From: Rhododendron vialii
Lineage: Eukaryota; Streptophyta; Magnoliopsida; Ericales; Ericaceae
Assembly (NCBI RefSeq): GCF_030253575.1
Contig: NC_080569.1
Coordinates: 21,315,001 to 21,379,000, forward strand
DNA: 64,000 nt
Direction: 5' to 3'
The position numbers were made by a program, and so were the translations under genes. The notes under the pieces are model-generated. The model saw nothing but the letters and a program-made list of their open reading frames with translations, was not told the origin of the DNA and made no database searches. Numbering within the stretch: position 1 is the stretch's first letter; every line of letters begins with the position of its first letter. Below are positions 45,240-58,100 of the stretch, piece by piece.

Positions 45240-45892
45240 GCTTGGCTATATTGGCTGGTACGAAAATATGGCAAGCTATTGCTGTCTAATTTTTCTAGCT
45301 GTAGCTATATTATTAGAGACTAGTTATCTGCATTGAAGATAGAGTGGTGGGAAAACATTGATGCATATTGGACTGCTTACTTATCAATAGCCGCCTTAAG
45401 TGTATCGTAGGCCCGTTCATTCATTTATATATAACATCAGTAGTAGCCTTATCCATGTCAGGTTTTTTGTTGGAACAATGGATCAATGGGGCGAGTATAT
45501 AATCGGGCATGTTGCAGAGTACTGACAATCGGAGATTTTGGGGAAAGAAAGAAGACTAATGAAGGGTTCTCCAATATCATAAATATGTTTCTATCAGTAA
45601 TTTTTTTTTATGCATGTGTTGTATTAGAAGTACAGTGGACAACTGCAGAAGTTAACATATTCTGTTCTTGTTTGGCGAAGGCGATGAGCTATTAATACTT
45701 TGCATAATTTTGCTTTGAAAATATAAGCAGTCAGCTTTTGCAGTTGACGGGTGGCCCCTTTCTTGTTTAATGATAGGTACGGGTGCTATTTTTTCCCTTT
45801 CAGCATCACTAGTTTTGAATGGTCGTTTTTAAAGAGTGCGTTTACTAGGAGCCGTTTCGGAACAGTATCTACCTTCGTTGCATACTACTGCT

Positions 45893-47358
45893 TAGCCTTC
45901 AAACCTCGCCTTCAAATAAGGTTGAGAAAAACCCCAAGCGTAGGGCTAGATCGTCGGTAGCATAATAAACCGGTAAATCCGGGATCGTACCCACAGAGAA
46001 TTTGAATATAGCTTAATTGGATTGTAGGTTTTATATGATGGATTGTGGCGTTTAAGACGGCCAACTTGGTTTTGCTTTGAAAGGTGAAAATTGTCAAGGC
46101 AAAAGACTAGGAAAACGCTTAATTAACTTAAAGGAGGCAAGTCTAGGAATCGTCTAACCCTTGACAAAGGATGTTACCGGTTCTCAATTTAACTCAGGCG
46201 GGAGCCACGACCGCGTGCTCACGCCCGGAAGATTTAGCTTTAAAAGACTACGTTTATAGAAAGATGTGATTAATCGGAATTAAATCAACCTATTTTTGCT
46301 AATGTATCTAACACGTAGGAGGCCACGAGCCCTCAATATGCCGTTTGCCAAGACCGCTTGACTAAACGACATACTAAGGAGTTAACACCCCTCGCTTAGA
46401 CCAAAATGGCTAGGTTAATGAAATTTCGAAAACCATGATTTTAAGTCCGAAAGTTTGAGAACAAAATAACCACCTAAGTACTCGGGAAAGATTATCCCGA
46501 GACTTGGCCTAACGACTACTCACACATAGCTAAAGCATAAAAGAAAGCATAACAACGAGACATGACTTTTAACCGATAAAAACGAAAACAAACTTGATAT
46601 TATAAAAAATCTAGTCCGTAGGAACAACTTTAATAAACGAGAAATTAACAAACGAGAATTACTTACTTGAGTTCTAAGAGATTACGCTTGAAAAGCTTAA
46701 AAGAGCATTAATGGAGGAAAAAACTAAAGTTAATAAATAACTAGATACAAAAGAGAGAGAAGAGACCCCTATTTATACACAATGGGTTTCTCTCTCCTCA
46801 AATATCTAAAAACATACTATTAAAGGCAAGTATTCCATAAATAGAAAGCCCAAAAAGTAACAAAATATCTGGCCGAGAGCTCCCCGTATCGATACAAATT
46901 ATGCAAAGTATCGATACCACATCGTTAAGCTGACAAGACCAATTTCCCGTAACAATCCCGTATCGATACAGATTATGGCCGTATCGATACGGGACTCTCT
47001 GCTTGGAAAGATAACCAACGCGTATCGATACGGTCCAAAATCCGTATCGATACGGGGAGCTTATCTCCAATTCTTCAGGCCAGATCCCAGACTTGGCACC
47101 CGACGACCGTTGGCTTGCCCGATGCCTCTTGCCTTCGTTCTTTGGTCACTTTGGCACAAGTTCCACCGGGCGATGATTCTTGAACTAACTCGGGGGTTGG
47201 CTTTGCACTCAAAATACGCCTTTTAAGGGCATTTTGCCTGAAACACTTAACAAACTACCTTACGAGCAATATTGAATAAAAACGACAAATAATAGCTAAA
47301 AAGACTTTTAACTAACGGACTTAAGCACCACGATCAAGCAATCTTAGGTGCTTATCAA
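45893..47358 (-). mobile_element. LTR-like insertion with six GTATCGATAC palindromes
   Basis: About 1.46 kb is missing from the equivalent place in the other F-box units. The flanking sequence resumes on the right as CTACTACTCTTGGATTCTCC, and TACTACT occurs at both edges. On the minus strand it starts near TGATAAGCACCTAAGATTGC. It ends near CTGTGGGTACGATCCCGGAT, a phrase typical of the end of long plant Gypsy-type LTRs. No coding region was found, so it may be a solo LTR. The palindrome GTATCGATAC occurs at 46886, 46908, 46960, 46981, 47022 and 47043. Confidence 0.55.
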
Positions 47359-47687
47359 CTACTACTCTTGGATTCTCCTTTGTTTTTGAAAAGTTCCATG
47401 AACTGGTTGGGAATGCTCATTACGGAGTGACTTGGCAAAAAAACCTTATTCAGTCCTTATATCGAGGACGATGGGGTTGTAACATAATCAATGAGGCTTT
47501 GCTCCGGTCGACAGCTTTGTCAACACGGCTTCAGCTCTGGTCAACAATTTGTTGGCTGTGTACTGGCACTTGGAAGACAGTCGAAGCTTAGGGCGCCTTT
47601 GGCGTGCCAAAACAACAATTGAGTGTACATTTCAACTCCGATTTTGACTCGATTATTATGACCATTGGTCCCCTTTCGTCCTGATTG
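47359..47687. other. Rest of the F-box pseudogene flank
   Basis: GGATTCTCCTTTG, GGAATGCTCAT and CAACNNNTTGTTGGCTGTGTACTGG also occur at 31195-31375 downstream of the first F-box gene, so this is duplicated flank. Confidence 0.65.
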
Positions 47688-47875
47688 TTCGACTTGGTAT
47701 GATGTTGAGCATAAAATAGTTAAGAATATCGACATTGTGGTCTAATTCCCCAATCATCCTTTTCATTCTGAAATGGAGATCTCCAAGAGGAAAATGATTG
47801 CGAGGGAGGAGGCCAAACTAATTCCAGAAGGGAAGAAGAAAAAGAAGAAGAGAAAAGAAGAAGAGGTATACCCAC
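47688..47875 (+). pseudogene. C-terminal scrap of a fifth F-box copy
   Basis: Reads (L)WYDVEHKIVKNIDI, matching YDLEHKTIKKINI of the intact copy. After a stop comes a lysine-rich run (GKKKKKKRKEEE) that ends AAGAAGAAGAG/GTATAC, like the exon-1 donor of the family. The rest of the gene is gone. Confidence 0.65.
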
Positions 47876-48349
47876 AGTAGAAATGCTATATACTAAAAAA
47901 TAATTCTCGGAAAACAAACTGGAGCAACCAATCGTTAACGATGTGGCCTCCACATCACCAAAATTGGCACTTTGGTGCCAGCATTTTTGTTGCATACTAT
48001 TTTCCAGTAAAGATTCAGCTTTGTTTACTAAAAAGTTTCCTATAATACGACCCTTCCTCCCATGGCATAACATGGGTTTGCCAAAATTTTTGGGCAGTGA
48101 CCTTTTCTTTACAGGTAGAGGCTAAAATGCATTTTTGGTTTTTAATGTTAGAGAGCAAAATGCAAAAGTAGGGGGAGATGAGCGTGCATGTACCTCTAAA
48201 ACACTTTTTCTGTTGCAAAACGCATTCTGCAAATACCTTCCAAACACCATTTCAAGTTCAATAATACAAACATTTTACCCAGGTTCAATCCAAAAAATGG
48301 AGGCTCCCTAACGGGAGGTACAATCTAGTTTTCTAAATGTCCAGTTTCG

Positions 48350-48675
48350 TCCAGTTTTGGGCCTTTGGGGGCTCCTCCCGGGCCGACAACAATGATCGGA
48401 ATCGTTCATTTTGTAGAGCTTGTTGAGTATGTGACCAGCTACAAAAAATTAGCTTGATCGAACATTGATAGATACATAAACGAAACACATATGTACAAGA
48501 AAAATGAGAGGACGAAAATTAAGTTGAAACTCATAATTGTCTGTTTATATACTTATTGAAAGCTAATTTTTTGTTTGAATGACATACTCAACGAGCTTTA
48601 CAAATGAATGATACCGATCGTTGTTATGGGCCTGAGAGGGGCCCAAGAGGCACAAAGGCCCAAAACTGGACTAAT
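48350..48675. mobile_element. MITE with GTCCAGTTTTGGGCC ends
   Basis: GTCCAGTTTTGGGCCTTTGG at the left faces GGCCCAAAACTGGAC at the right. Inner arms also pair (GTAGAGCTTGTTGAGTATGT against ACATACTCAACGAGCTTTAC, and AAAAAATTAGCTT against AAGCTAATTTTTT). No clear target duplication. Confidence 0.7.
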
Positions 48676-48770
48676 TACAAAATGTATCCTGTAATTTATT
48701 TTCCATCTATTTTTAGAATGTTTGTTTAGGAAGTAAATAATTGATATTTTGTATATTCTAATACTTGTTT

Positions 48771-49065
48771 CCACTAATGTTTTTGGTAACAAATTGGGCC
48801 AAATTTGCATGTTGTTCACACTAATTGATATGTTATGCATCCCCATTTTTTCCATTTACAATTTATTCATTAGTGTGAACAACTTGTGATTATGGATGAA
48901 TAATGTGGTGTTTTCACTAATATTTTTGTTTAACAAATTGTGCCAAATTTGCATATTGTTCACACTAATGAATAAGTTGTGCATCACCATTTTTTCATAT
49001 TCACAACTTATTCATTAGTGTAAACAATTTGTGATTATAAATGGATTATTTATTAGTGTGAACAT
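48771..49065. repeat. About 142-bp tandem duplication, itself partly palindromic
   Basis: Two diverged copies of CACTAATNTTTTTG ... CCAAATTTGCATNTTGTTCA ... TTATTCATTAGTGTNAACAA start near 48772 and 48914. Within each, TTCACACTAATGAATAAGTT is partly the inverse of AACTTATTCATTAGTGTNAA. Confidence 0.7.
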
Positions 49066-49550
49066 CCCAGTTCCTCCTGACTAAAAAAGACTTTGCGCAT
49101 ATCTTGGTCTCTTAGGTGGTAGCAATGTTGAATTATCTCCCCATTATAATTTTGTTCTCTAGAAAGGACATGCTTAACCCGTTCAGCTAAGGTTATTAAT
49201 ATTTTTCTAAGTACTTATTTTGCTTTACGAAATATGTCATTCACTCACAATACATTTCCTTTAATTCAAAAAATAAGTACTTTTACCTTAGCAAAACGGG
49301 GCTAACTAGATAGTTGTTGCCATTGTGTTCAGAAAACCCTCTTAACCAATGAGGTCAATTAGTTAAGCAAAAAGTTTTATTCCTATCAAACGATGATAGG
49401 AGTAGCATTTTTCAATGCTGGAGAGTATGAAGATTCATTCCTCCATATTACATTGTAGTTGTGCCACCCTTATCAACTCTTTTTGATTTTTTTATTGGGT
49501 TTCCATAAGATCTATGGTGAGATTTATGTTATAAATGAAGACCTAATTTT
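49066..49550. other. Intergenic, unassigned
   Basis: No gene or repeat recognised. Confidence 0.5.
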
Positions 49551-50165
49551 TTTTAAATTTTTTTTGTCAAAATGATTGAAGTTTTATTGATAGAGATAAA
49601 ACCATACAAATCAAAAGAAGCTGTCATCCTCAAAGAGAGGGTTGGACAGCCGTTTGGGCAAGTAGGCTTTCCAAATAGAGACCCCTACACCTCCAAAACC
49701 AAACCCTAACGGGCCACACACTGAAGCGGACAAACCCAATGCGCTTGACAACACAAAACTCATGCACACAGAAACCAACATACCAAACCACCAACGGAAA
49801 ACACCCACAAACGGAATGAGAAAGTCCTGCGCTGGGGAGAAGGACAAAACCCTAACCCTAGGAGCAACCTTCACCATCGCCGTCACACCACAAGACCACC
49901 ATCTTCGTGCAAAAGCCACCAAGCCGTTGAGCAAGCCACCACTATCAGAACCGCAGCCACTCAAATGCCATCACCACCATGACCCTTGAAAAATGCCAAA
50001 AAAGACAGCGATGTGCAGTGGAAAAAACTACCACTGCTGCTACGGTACTGCACGAGGACAAAACTAGTGCGTAGTGATGAGGCTCCACCCTTCCCTTGGT
50101 AAGGGCAGTGAGGAGAGAGAGATCCATGATCTTTGGGGTGGAGGAGAGAAGAGAAAACAATGGAG
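49551..50165 (-). mobile_element. Possible retroposed segment with an A-rich tail
   Basis: On the minus strand the GC-richer segment ends CTATCAATAAAACTTCAATC, ATTTTGACAAAAAAAATT, which looks like a transcript end plus poly(A). The frames inside (117 aa at 49964-49611, 71 aa at 50160-49945) show no family I recognise. This could be a LINE/SINE tail or a processed copy of an unknown gene. Confidence 0.35.
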
Positions 50166-50755
50166 TAAGGAAAATTCCTAATAAGTAAGATGATGATCTT
50201 CTAGTCTACGCAAGTATTATTAATATTTTTCGACAAAGTCAACGGACCAAAAGAGTTTGGTGGGTATTTTGACCACTTCGACCTCCATAGAAGTATACTG
50301 CTACCCAAGTAATTAAAAATTGAAAATTCAGTTACTATTGGAAATTTACTTCTCTCTTTATCCATTGTTTCCTTGACCATAGTTATTCAATTGGAAGTAT
50401 TAGTCCAATTCAATAATTTTGTTCCGCAATTTCATCATCCAAATTTTCAATCTCCATTCCACCTTTGGATACAAATTAGGAGATTGTGTATTTTTATCTC
50501 AAATCCTTCATTGAGAGTTAATGGATTTAATTCTTTTATAAATTGAGTTTTTATCAGATTATGAATTAAACCCAAAGACCCTTTAATATACACACTATTG
50601 CACACATGCTCGCATATTTTTGTGGGATCATGTGCTCTTTTACACACATGTTTTGTGTGTGTCCGTCCGTGTAAGATTGTTGATAAATAGCAACCCTTAG
50701 AAATATGTAGGACCTGATTGTTATTTTCAAACTTTTTGAACAAAATAGAATATGA

Positions 50756-51068
50756 GCGCTGCTATTCGTAGCCATTTATTTTCTCCCATAACTCGTTAAA
50801 AATTTCTAATTATACTTGACAGTTAGTTACCGAAATTGAGATATATTTTCAGCATCCAATTACCGAAATATAATATTTTTTTCAACAGCTATTTACCGAA
50901 AATGTATGTTCGGCAGTTGTTTACCGAAAGTTGAACATATTTTCGACATGTAGTTACCGAAATATAATCTTGTTTTCAACAGCTATGTACCGAAATGTTA
51001 TGTATGATTTTCAACAAACATTTACCGAAATGTAGTGGGTTATGAGAGAAAATAAAGGGCTGCAGCGC
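50756..51068. mobile_element. MITE with an internal TTACCGAAAT minisatellite
   Basis: GCGCTGCTATTCGTAGCC with TTATTTTCTCCCATAACTCG at the left faces GGGTTATGAGAGAAAATAAA with GGGCTGCAGCGCCC at the right. The interior holds seven TTACCGAAA or GTACCGAAA phrases spaced about 30-35 bp apart. The ends relate it to the element at 19871-20560. Confidence 0.75.
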
Positions 51069-51244
51069 CCTATAATATTTGTTTTGATAATAAGAAGTGA
51101 TGTTTCGATATTTCAACTATAAAATTAAACATCCCTTCCTCGAAGACTATTCCCAAACAAAACACCAGAAAGATACTCTATCTCAAATTTTGTCCACATT
51201 TACTATTTCGGACATCTCAAAAATTTATTTATATATTTAAATAT

Positions 51245-51623
51245 CGGAACGGTTCCGAAAATAACTAATTAGACACATAAAAAAATACCTCATAGTTTCC
51301 GATCAAATTTTGATAATTCGACCCGCTTAATGTGATCAGAACGTGATTTTACAGGTACGCGCGAAAAATTAGCCAAAAAAAAAGATCAGAAAATGCTTGA
51401 TCTGAGCAGTTTTTAGCTTAGATTTGATGAACGGTTCAATTAAAAACTGCTCAAAATAAACAGTTTCCGGTCATATTTTTTGCTAATTTCTCTCGAGCAC
51501 CCTTAAAATTACATTCTGCACACATTGAACGGTTCGGATGATAAAAATTTGATCGGAAACTATGAGATTGAGATTTGAAGTATTTTTTTAGGTACTTTTT
51601 TGGATGTCCCTTGAATTGTCCCG
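51245..51623. mobile_element. Single foldback element of the 24134 family
   Basis: 379 bp. The same palindromic arms (CATAGTTTCCGATCAAATTT, GATCAGAACGTGATTTTACA and their inverses) surround the hinge ATGAACGGTTCAATTAAAAA. The ends CGGAACGGTTCCG and TTGAATTGTCCCG are decayed. Confidence 0.78.
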
Positions 51624-52148
51624 TTTAACTATATAACATTTCTTATATGCAATAGTATGAATTTTAATTATTCCTCTTAAATGAAGTTTTCAACTTCGTA
51701 GATTGAAAACATATAGTATGTAATTTTAAAATAACACGCATACCCAAAAATGGACAAAAAATATTTCTCTTTTCACACTTCAACTTTTGATGACCGCCCT
51801 CCGATATAGTATCTCTTACCACTCCAATATTTCTCTTTTCACAGTTCACGTTAATTAAGTAGAAGGTGAAGAAAATTAAATTCACGTTAGATGCATTCGC
51901 ATTCTTTAACAGTTGAATTTCAAGACGGCAGCAGGTGCATTTTAGTAATTTGACATAGCGTAGCTTTCCCGACTATTTCTAGCTCATCTTCGCAACATTT
52001 GTTCCTCTCTCTCTCTCTCTTCGCCGTCTCTGTCACTCCCCTCCCTCCTCCTCCTCTTCCTCCTCCTCCTCCTCTCTCTCTCTCTCTCTCTAAAGATTCA
52101 GTCCTCAAATTCACCTCCTCGACTCAACCTCGGGTTCCGTTTTCATCG
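51624..52148. other. UPL5 upstream and 5' leader region
   Basis: AT-rich, then CT-rich repeats (about 52005-52020 and 52070-52091) and CCTCCTCCTC runs that probably belong to the leader. No clear TATA box. Frames on the minus strand are shadows of the CT repeats. Confidence 0.5.
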
Positions 52149-52169
52149 ATGGACTCACTCCATCCCTAA
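52149..52169 (+). promoter_or_regulatory. Upstream open reading frame in the UPL5 leader
   Basis: ATG GAC TCA CTC CAT CCC TAA encodes a six-residue peptide (MDSLHP) ending 14 bases before the main start at 52184. If the leader includes it, it could lower or regulate translation of UPL5. Confidence 0.55.
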
Positions 52170-52183
52170 TCCACCTCCCTTCA

Positions 52184-55100
52184 ATGTCTCTCGTGATCGA
52201 AGGCGTACACCAACAACAACAAGGCCTCGATCGCCTCTCCTCCAAGCGCAAGTTGGACGACTATGGCTCCACCGACGACGACGACGACGACGACGACCAA
52301 GACTTCTTCCCGTCCGACCTAATCTCCGTCAGGATGCGCAAGGACGAACCCTACGCCGTCAACTCCACGTCATCGGCCAATCACGTCATCACTCCACCTC
52401 ACCACTTCGAACCTAGGGTTTCCTACGCCGAATCGCCACTCCAATTCTTCGTCAGGATGATCTCCGAAGGCACCCTAGTCCTACACGCCAACTCCAAAGA
52501 CACCGTCAAGTCGATCCACGAACGGATTCAATCGGTTACGGGGATACCGGTAATCGAGCAGCGTTTGATTTACCGGGGTAAGCAGCTCCAGTGGGAGAAA
52601 ACCCTGGGCGAGTGCTCGGTCCAGAACGATGCCGAACTCCAATTGGTTGGGCGAATGCGTAGCACTCATCACCCGCAAGCTTGGCAGGTAATCGACGAAA
52701 CCGTTTCGTTAATTTGCCGGCTGTGTAAGGGTCAAGGCTTGCTTTCTGTAGAGCAGGTCAAGTCTAGGATAACGGAGTTTTTAAACATGACGCCTAGGAA
52801 CGACAGCGAAAAGGCTGTCAAGCATTTCCAGGTGTTTTTGTCTGCGAGCGTGCCGGCTGTGCTGGTTATGCTGTATATGTCGCCGTACGAGGGTAATAAG
52901 GACTGTGCTGAGGAATTGATTCGGCAGTTTGTCGATTCGAGTGAGAATGGGTTGCCGAAAAATGTACACTCGCTCTGTGCACCTGTGGTGTTGGAGTTTT
53001 GTAAGTTACTTGGTAGAGCTGCGGATAATGATCCTTTGTATTCCTTGTGTAGGAGTAGTCTTGGGTCAATGGTGGAATGCATTGGGATTGGTCGGGGGTC
53101 GAATAACGGTAAGAGCAGTGAGGAGGAGGCATTGATTGTTGTGCAAGAGATTTACCCGTTTGTTTTAGAGCTTGCAGCTAAGTTGTCTAAGGATCTGGTG
53201 TCAAGTATGGAATCATCAACGAGTTCGGGGCCATTGGCGAGTGATGTCCGTGATTTCACAGCATTCTTGGCCCCCCTGCGTACTGCAATTAAGGAGCAGG
53301 TGGGTTTTCGGCATTCAGTATTGAGTCCTGGTGAAGGTGACTATAGCCTTCCCTGTTACGGTGAAGAGAGTAAGTTTCTTCATGCTATTTTTACAGACTT
53401 ATTTGGAAAAGTGGAAACGTGTCTGGTGAAAATGGAGGAGTTCTTGGTTATGAAAGAGAAAGGGGAAGTTGAATCCATTGGTCAAAGATGGTGCCAGTGT
53501 CTTGCTATTTTGAAGGAATTGAATAGTATCTCGGAACTTTATGAAGATACGAAAGAACAGTTCTGGACAAATTTGAGGCATAGAAAAGTTTCCATGTGTT
53601 ATCTCATTGTTAGATATGCCAAGAGAACTGAGGATCACGAATGGCTTCTTCAGCACAAGGATGTGACAGATTTTGAATCTAGGAGGCATTTAGCTTTGAT
53701 GATGCTTCCCGAAGTGAAGGATGAGTACGACGAGCTTCATGAGATGCTGATTGATAGGTCACAACTGTTGACAGAATCATTTGAGTACATTGCACATGCA
53801 GACCCTGAGACGTTACGTAGTGGTTTATTCATGGAGTTCAAAAACGAAGAAGCTACAGGGCCTGGTGTATTGCGAGAGTGGTTTTTCTTGGTATGCCAAG
53901 CAATATTCAATCCACAGAATGCCCTTTTCGCAGCTTGCCCAAATGATCGGAGAAGATTTTTCCCCAATCCTGGTATGTGTTTGCTGTGAATAATCCATGC
54001 TTTCTTTATAACATATTTATATTATATTACATATAAAACCTTGCTTGTTCTAAAGTATTATTCTGGAGAGTGTTAAAAAATGGTCATGATACCCCATGTT
54101 GCGTTGATTTGTTCTCTTGTTACTGGACCATGATACAAGCACAGATTTTACGACTTTTTATCAATAATGAATGAGCAACGCTATAATTTTCTGAAAATGA
54201 TGAGTGCGACATTCTATTCTGTTTAGCTGAGCATACAGATGTTGTGATAATATGTTCAATGGAGCTTTATGTTGGATGTTATGTCTCTAGAAAAGGTGCA
54301 TGCTTTATGTGATAGGGCATATTTTTTGGCTTACAAAGCATAGGCGATCACATGTTTAAGATAAACTGGTTTAGGTTATTCGAAGATTGGAAATGATGAG
54401 AGCTAGTGTTTTAAATGGCGAAAGGCGCACCGGTCCTCTGGGGCTTTAGCGCGCGGCGCGTGCTTTATTGATGTGAAGCGCAAAAAAAAAAAAAAATCTT
54501 CGCAATGAGGCAAATTTTATTAGAACAAGTTTTCAACACAAACAGACACTTGTAAAACTTTCAAATGTCATAAAACATAACATGTCAATGGTTATTGTGT
54601 GGATCAACCTTTTTGCAATACTTCCAACCAGAGTCCTTTTTATTAGAATTTTCAGATGTCATCTACAAATAACAAGTACAAATAAATACAACAAATTGCA
54701 CAAATACTTTAAATAGAGCTGGAAACAAAACAAAAAAGAAGAAGCAGGTGAGCGTGACTGGAAAAAGAAAAAAAGAAAGGGGGGGTCCTCTTACTTGAAA
54801 AAAAAAGAAAAAGAAAAAGAAAAGGGGGGTTGTGACCGGAAAAAAAAGAAAAAAGAAAAAAGAAAAGGGGGGTCCTGCCGTCCTGGACAGTCGGTGAAAA
54901 TAGAAAGAAAAGGAGGAAGGAGAAGGTGAGAGGAGGAAGAGAAGGAAGAAAAAGAAGAGAAGAAGCAGCAGACATGGGATGGTGAGAGGAGGAGGAGGAG
55001 GAGGAAGAAGAAGTAGTAACTGTTACCTGGAGACTAGAGTAGACGATCAGAGAGGGAGAGGGAGACCGGAGAAGAAGAAGCAGCTGCTGCTGCTGCTGCT

Positions 55101-58100
55101 GCTCGTCTGAGACTCTGAATCGTTGAAGAGGCTGCTGCTCGATCTGGTTTGTCGATTGAATAGGGCTCCCATCGATTTAAAGGAAGAAATTATTCAGTAC
55201 AGCGCGAACGTGAGATCAATTTTTACCTCAGAGCAAAAGGCGCGTGCCTCAGCGCCTTTCTTGCGCCTTTGTGTTCTGCGCTATAGCCCACAGTTCCGAA
55301 GCGCAAACCTTGCACTGCGCTGTGCCTCGCGCTATAGCGCGTGCTTCATGCGCTTTTAAAATCACTGATGAGAGCATTGTAAAAAACCTAGGATGATGTA
55401 ACACATCTGGTTGGTAGTTGAAGATCTATAGTTAGTTAGAGATTATGAGTAACAAAGTAAACCCTTGGAGTTAGAGACTGGAGATGAACCACCAAAAGTA
55501 AAATGCATACTAGAATGTTAGGAAGTAGGGAAAGTTTAAGTATGTGGAAGGTGGTAGATTGGACCCCACTAGAAGTCTCTTTGTCTTATGGGGCAGCCAA
55601 ATGGACAGAAATTCGGAAGGGCGGGAGGGGGGTGGGTATTCTTTGAGCTTTGTGGCAATTCCGACCAAGATTTTTGTCACAAGTGTGGCCTTTGATGGGA
55701 ATATGGTCTAAGATATTCACAGATTGACCATTGGTGGGGAGGCTACGTTGGAGGACTCCGTTTAGGGGGAATAATAGTGTTGTATATTTGTCTTTGGAAC
55801 GAAGCCTAGGATTGAGGGACGGGATAGTTGGTGGACCTTTTGGATGGGCTCTATGGTTTGCCTAGTTTGAGCAAGGAGAGCATCTGGTGAATTGGGGTTT
55901 GGATGCTTACTGGTTATTCCGTGTTCTACTTGGGTCTTTGTAGGGATCATAAGCCTTTAGTTCCTTGGAAGGCCATTGTGGGGACTCATGCCCCTCGAAA
56001 TGTTGTTCTTTTTCATGCGGTGTGCAGCCCAATACAAATGGTTGTGCAAAAGTGTGATCACGTGATCCAGGTAGAGAGCTAATGACCAAGAGTACATTCC
56101 TCAATTGCGACATTCTGCACTTTGCTCCCAACTTTTTGAAATGCCAAAATAGGCGTTGGATGTTTAAGGAAAATTGGGAGTCAGCATTTACATCTTCTCC
56201 ATTGTTCATAGTCGATGTCTTTTTAATGGTATGGTGAGTGCCATGCGTAGGAATGACAAATCTCACCCGAAACCGATGGATCCCTGAAACTATCCGCATC
56301 GATCATGGCAATTTTTACTAGATCTTTTGACCGTGGATTCAGTTTTGGTTTTTTAATTTGAAAAATTCAGTGGTTACTGTACTGATTCAGTTTTATGCAA
56401 ACCCGAACAAAAACCGTGTTATATATGTGCATAAATGCCCTTGTATGTGTATACACCAACACATGATGCACCGAGGGTTAAGTTCAGTAGTTCACGGGGA
56501 TTCAAATAGCCTGCACTAGGTACGGGAAAAACTGAACCTATCCAATTTCCGTTGGTTACGGTCTAGGAGAAAAGAAACCTGTCGGGTTTGGTAGTAGTTG
56601 CAAAATTTGGGTTTCAGATCGGTCTTGTCAAAAACCTGGGCTGAACCGACCCATTGTCATTCCTACATACTCCTATGTAGATGTTTAAGGAGCATTTTTG
56701 CTAGTCCTTTTGAATTGGGAGTCCAGGGAAGGAATCCCTCTCTTGAGCAATTTTTGGATTTTGTAGAGCTTATGTTCACATGGCGGTGTATACAGCTAAT
56801 GGTTTATGGCCTATTTCTGTATACAGTTTGCATCTGCGATGTTTCATACATACAGACATATGTTTGTAGGTATGCTTGTATGTATATATTCTACCTTTGA
56901 TCTAAAATGGAAGAGAAAAAAGAAAACTAGCATTATTGTGGGTGGTTTGTTCATCTTTTGTCCTTGATGATATGAAAAGTAGCAGATAACCAAATTCTAT
57001 TGTGAGGGCGTGCATTGAAGTGTATTATCTACTCTCTTGTCTTGACAAGTATTTTTTCGACATTAAGGGTATAGTCTAGACAAGTTCAAGTTTGGGGCAT
57101 ATTCTAGTTCTAGACAAGTTCAAGTTCAAGATTACTCTACAGAGTGAGACCCCCAAGGTTTCCTCATGTTGGTAGTACGCTTCATGGAATACCTCGAGAG
57201 CTATTTGGTAGATGGGCTTCTCTTAACCTATTTTTTTCCCCATTGAAAACAAAGAAAGGGAGGAAAATCAAGATAAAAGAATGATGAAACCCTAATAAAC
57301 TCCATAGAGAAGAGCTTCTCTTCTAAGCCTTCACTCACCTAGCTACGAGCCCCATGTTAAATATGCCGAGAAGGGGAAAAAAGAAGTAAGGTTTACTTCG
57401 GATTTTGTTAGTTTCCAACTAAGCAAGAATTGACACTGACCTCTGTTAATTTCCAAATATGCAGCTATCTCCCTCTAGCTGTTCAGCATCAAGTTGCACC
57501 ATTATCATTGGTTCTCGAGTGTGTATTTTCAGGATGTAACATGGATTTTATTAGTTTCCATTTGATTTTATTAGTACCATTGGTTCAAGTGCGTATGACT
57601 GTAATTCTACGGCCCCAGTCTGGAACTACCCTATCCATCTGAGCACAACATCTGAAGTTAGGTAAGCTGTTATCATTTCCACCTTGCTTGGCTGCTCTAA
57701 TCTTTGCAGTGGCAACCAATGGCTCCTTTGGTAGGAGAGAAAAGAGGAGGAACCCGTGAATTTTGTATTTGACTTCCTTTTCAGTTATTTGGTTTGTTTT
57801 GTGGAAAAAAAAGATAATTTGAACTCTATTGAAACCTAAAAATAGTTTTTATTGATTGGGACTTAAGGCTTGGTTTGGTTTGAGATGTTTGTACCTTCGT
57901 TTTCTCGTTGACAACACTAGGACCTTTGCAAAAACCCTCCTGTCCCGGCCTTATTACGCAACTACAAGCACCATGTCTTAAATTAGCCTTCCTAAGCTTG
58001 TACTTACTTTCTTGCTTCTTTAAGTAACAAGGATATGTTTTCATTCAGTATATGCAGTTTTTATCATCTAAAGGTAAAAGTTGCTCCTAAATTATGTTAG

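Noticed and set aside
49611..49964. 117-codon minus-strand frame as a gene
   Set aside because: No domain, unusual Trp/Cys/Val-rich composition, and location in a probable retroposed segment with an A-rich tail.
52481..53967. Minus-strand frames inside UPL5 exon 1
   Set aside because: They overlap a well-supported HECT ligase exon and show no homology.
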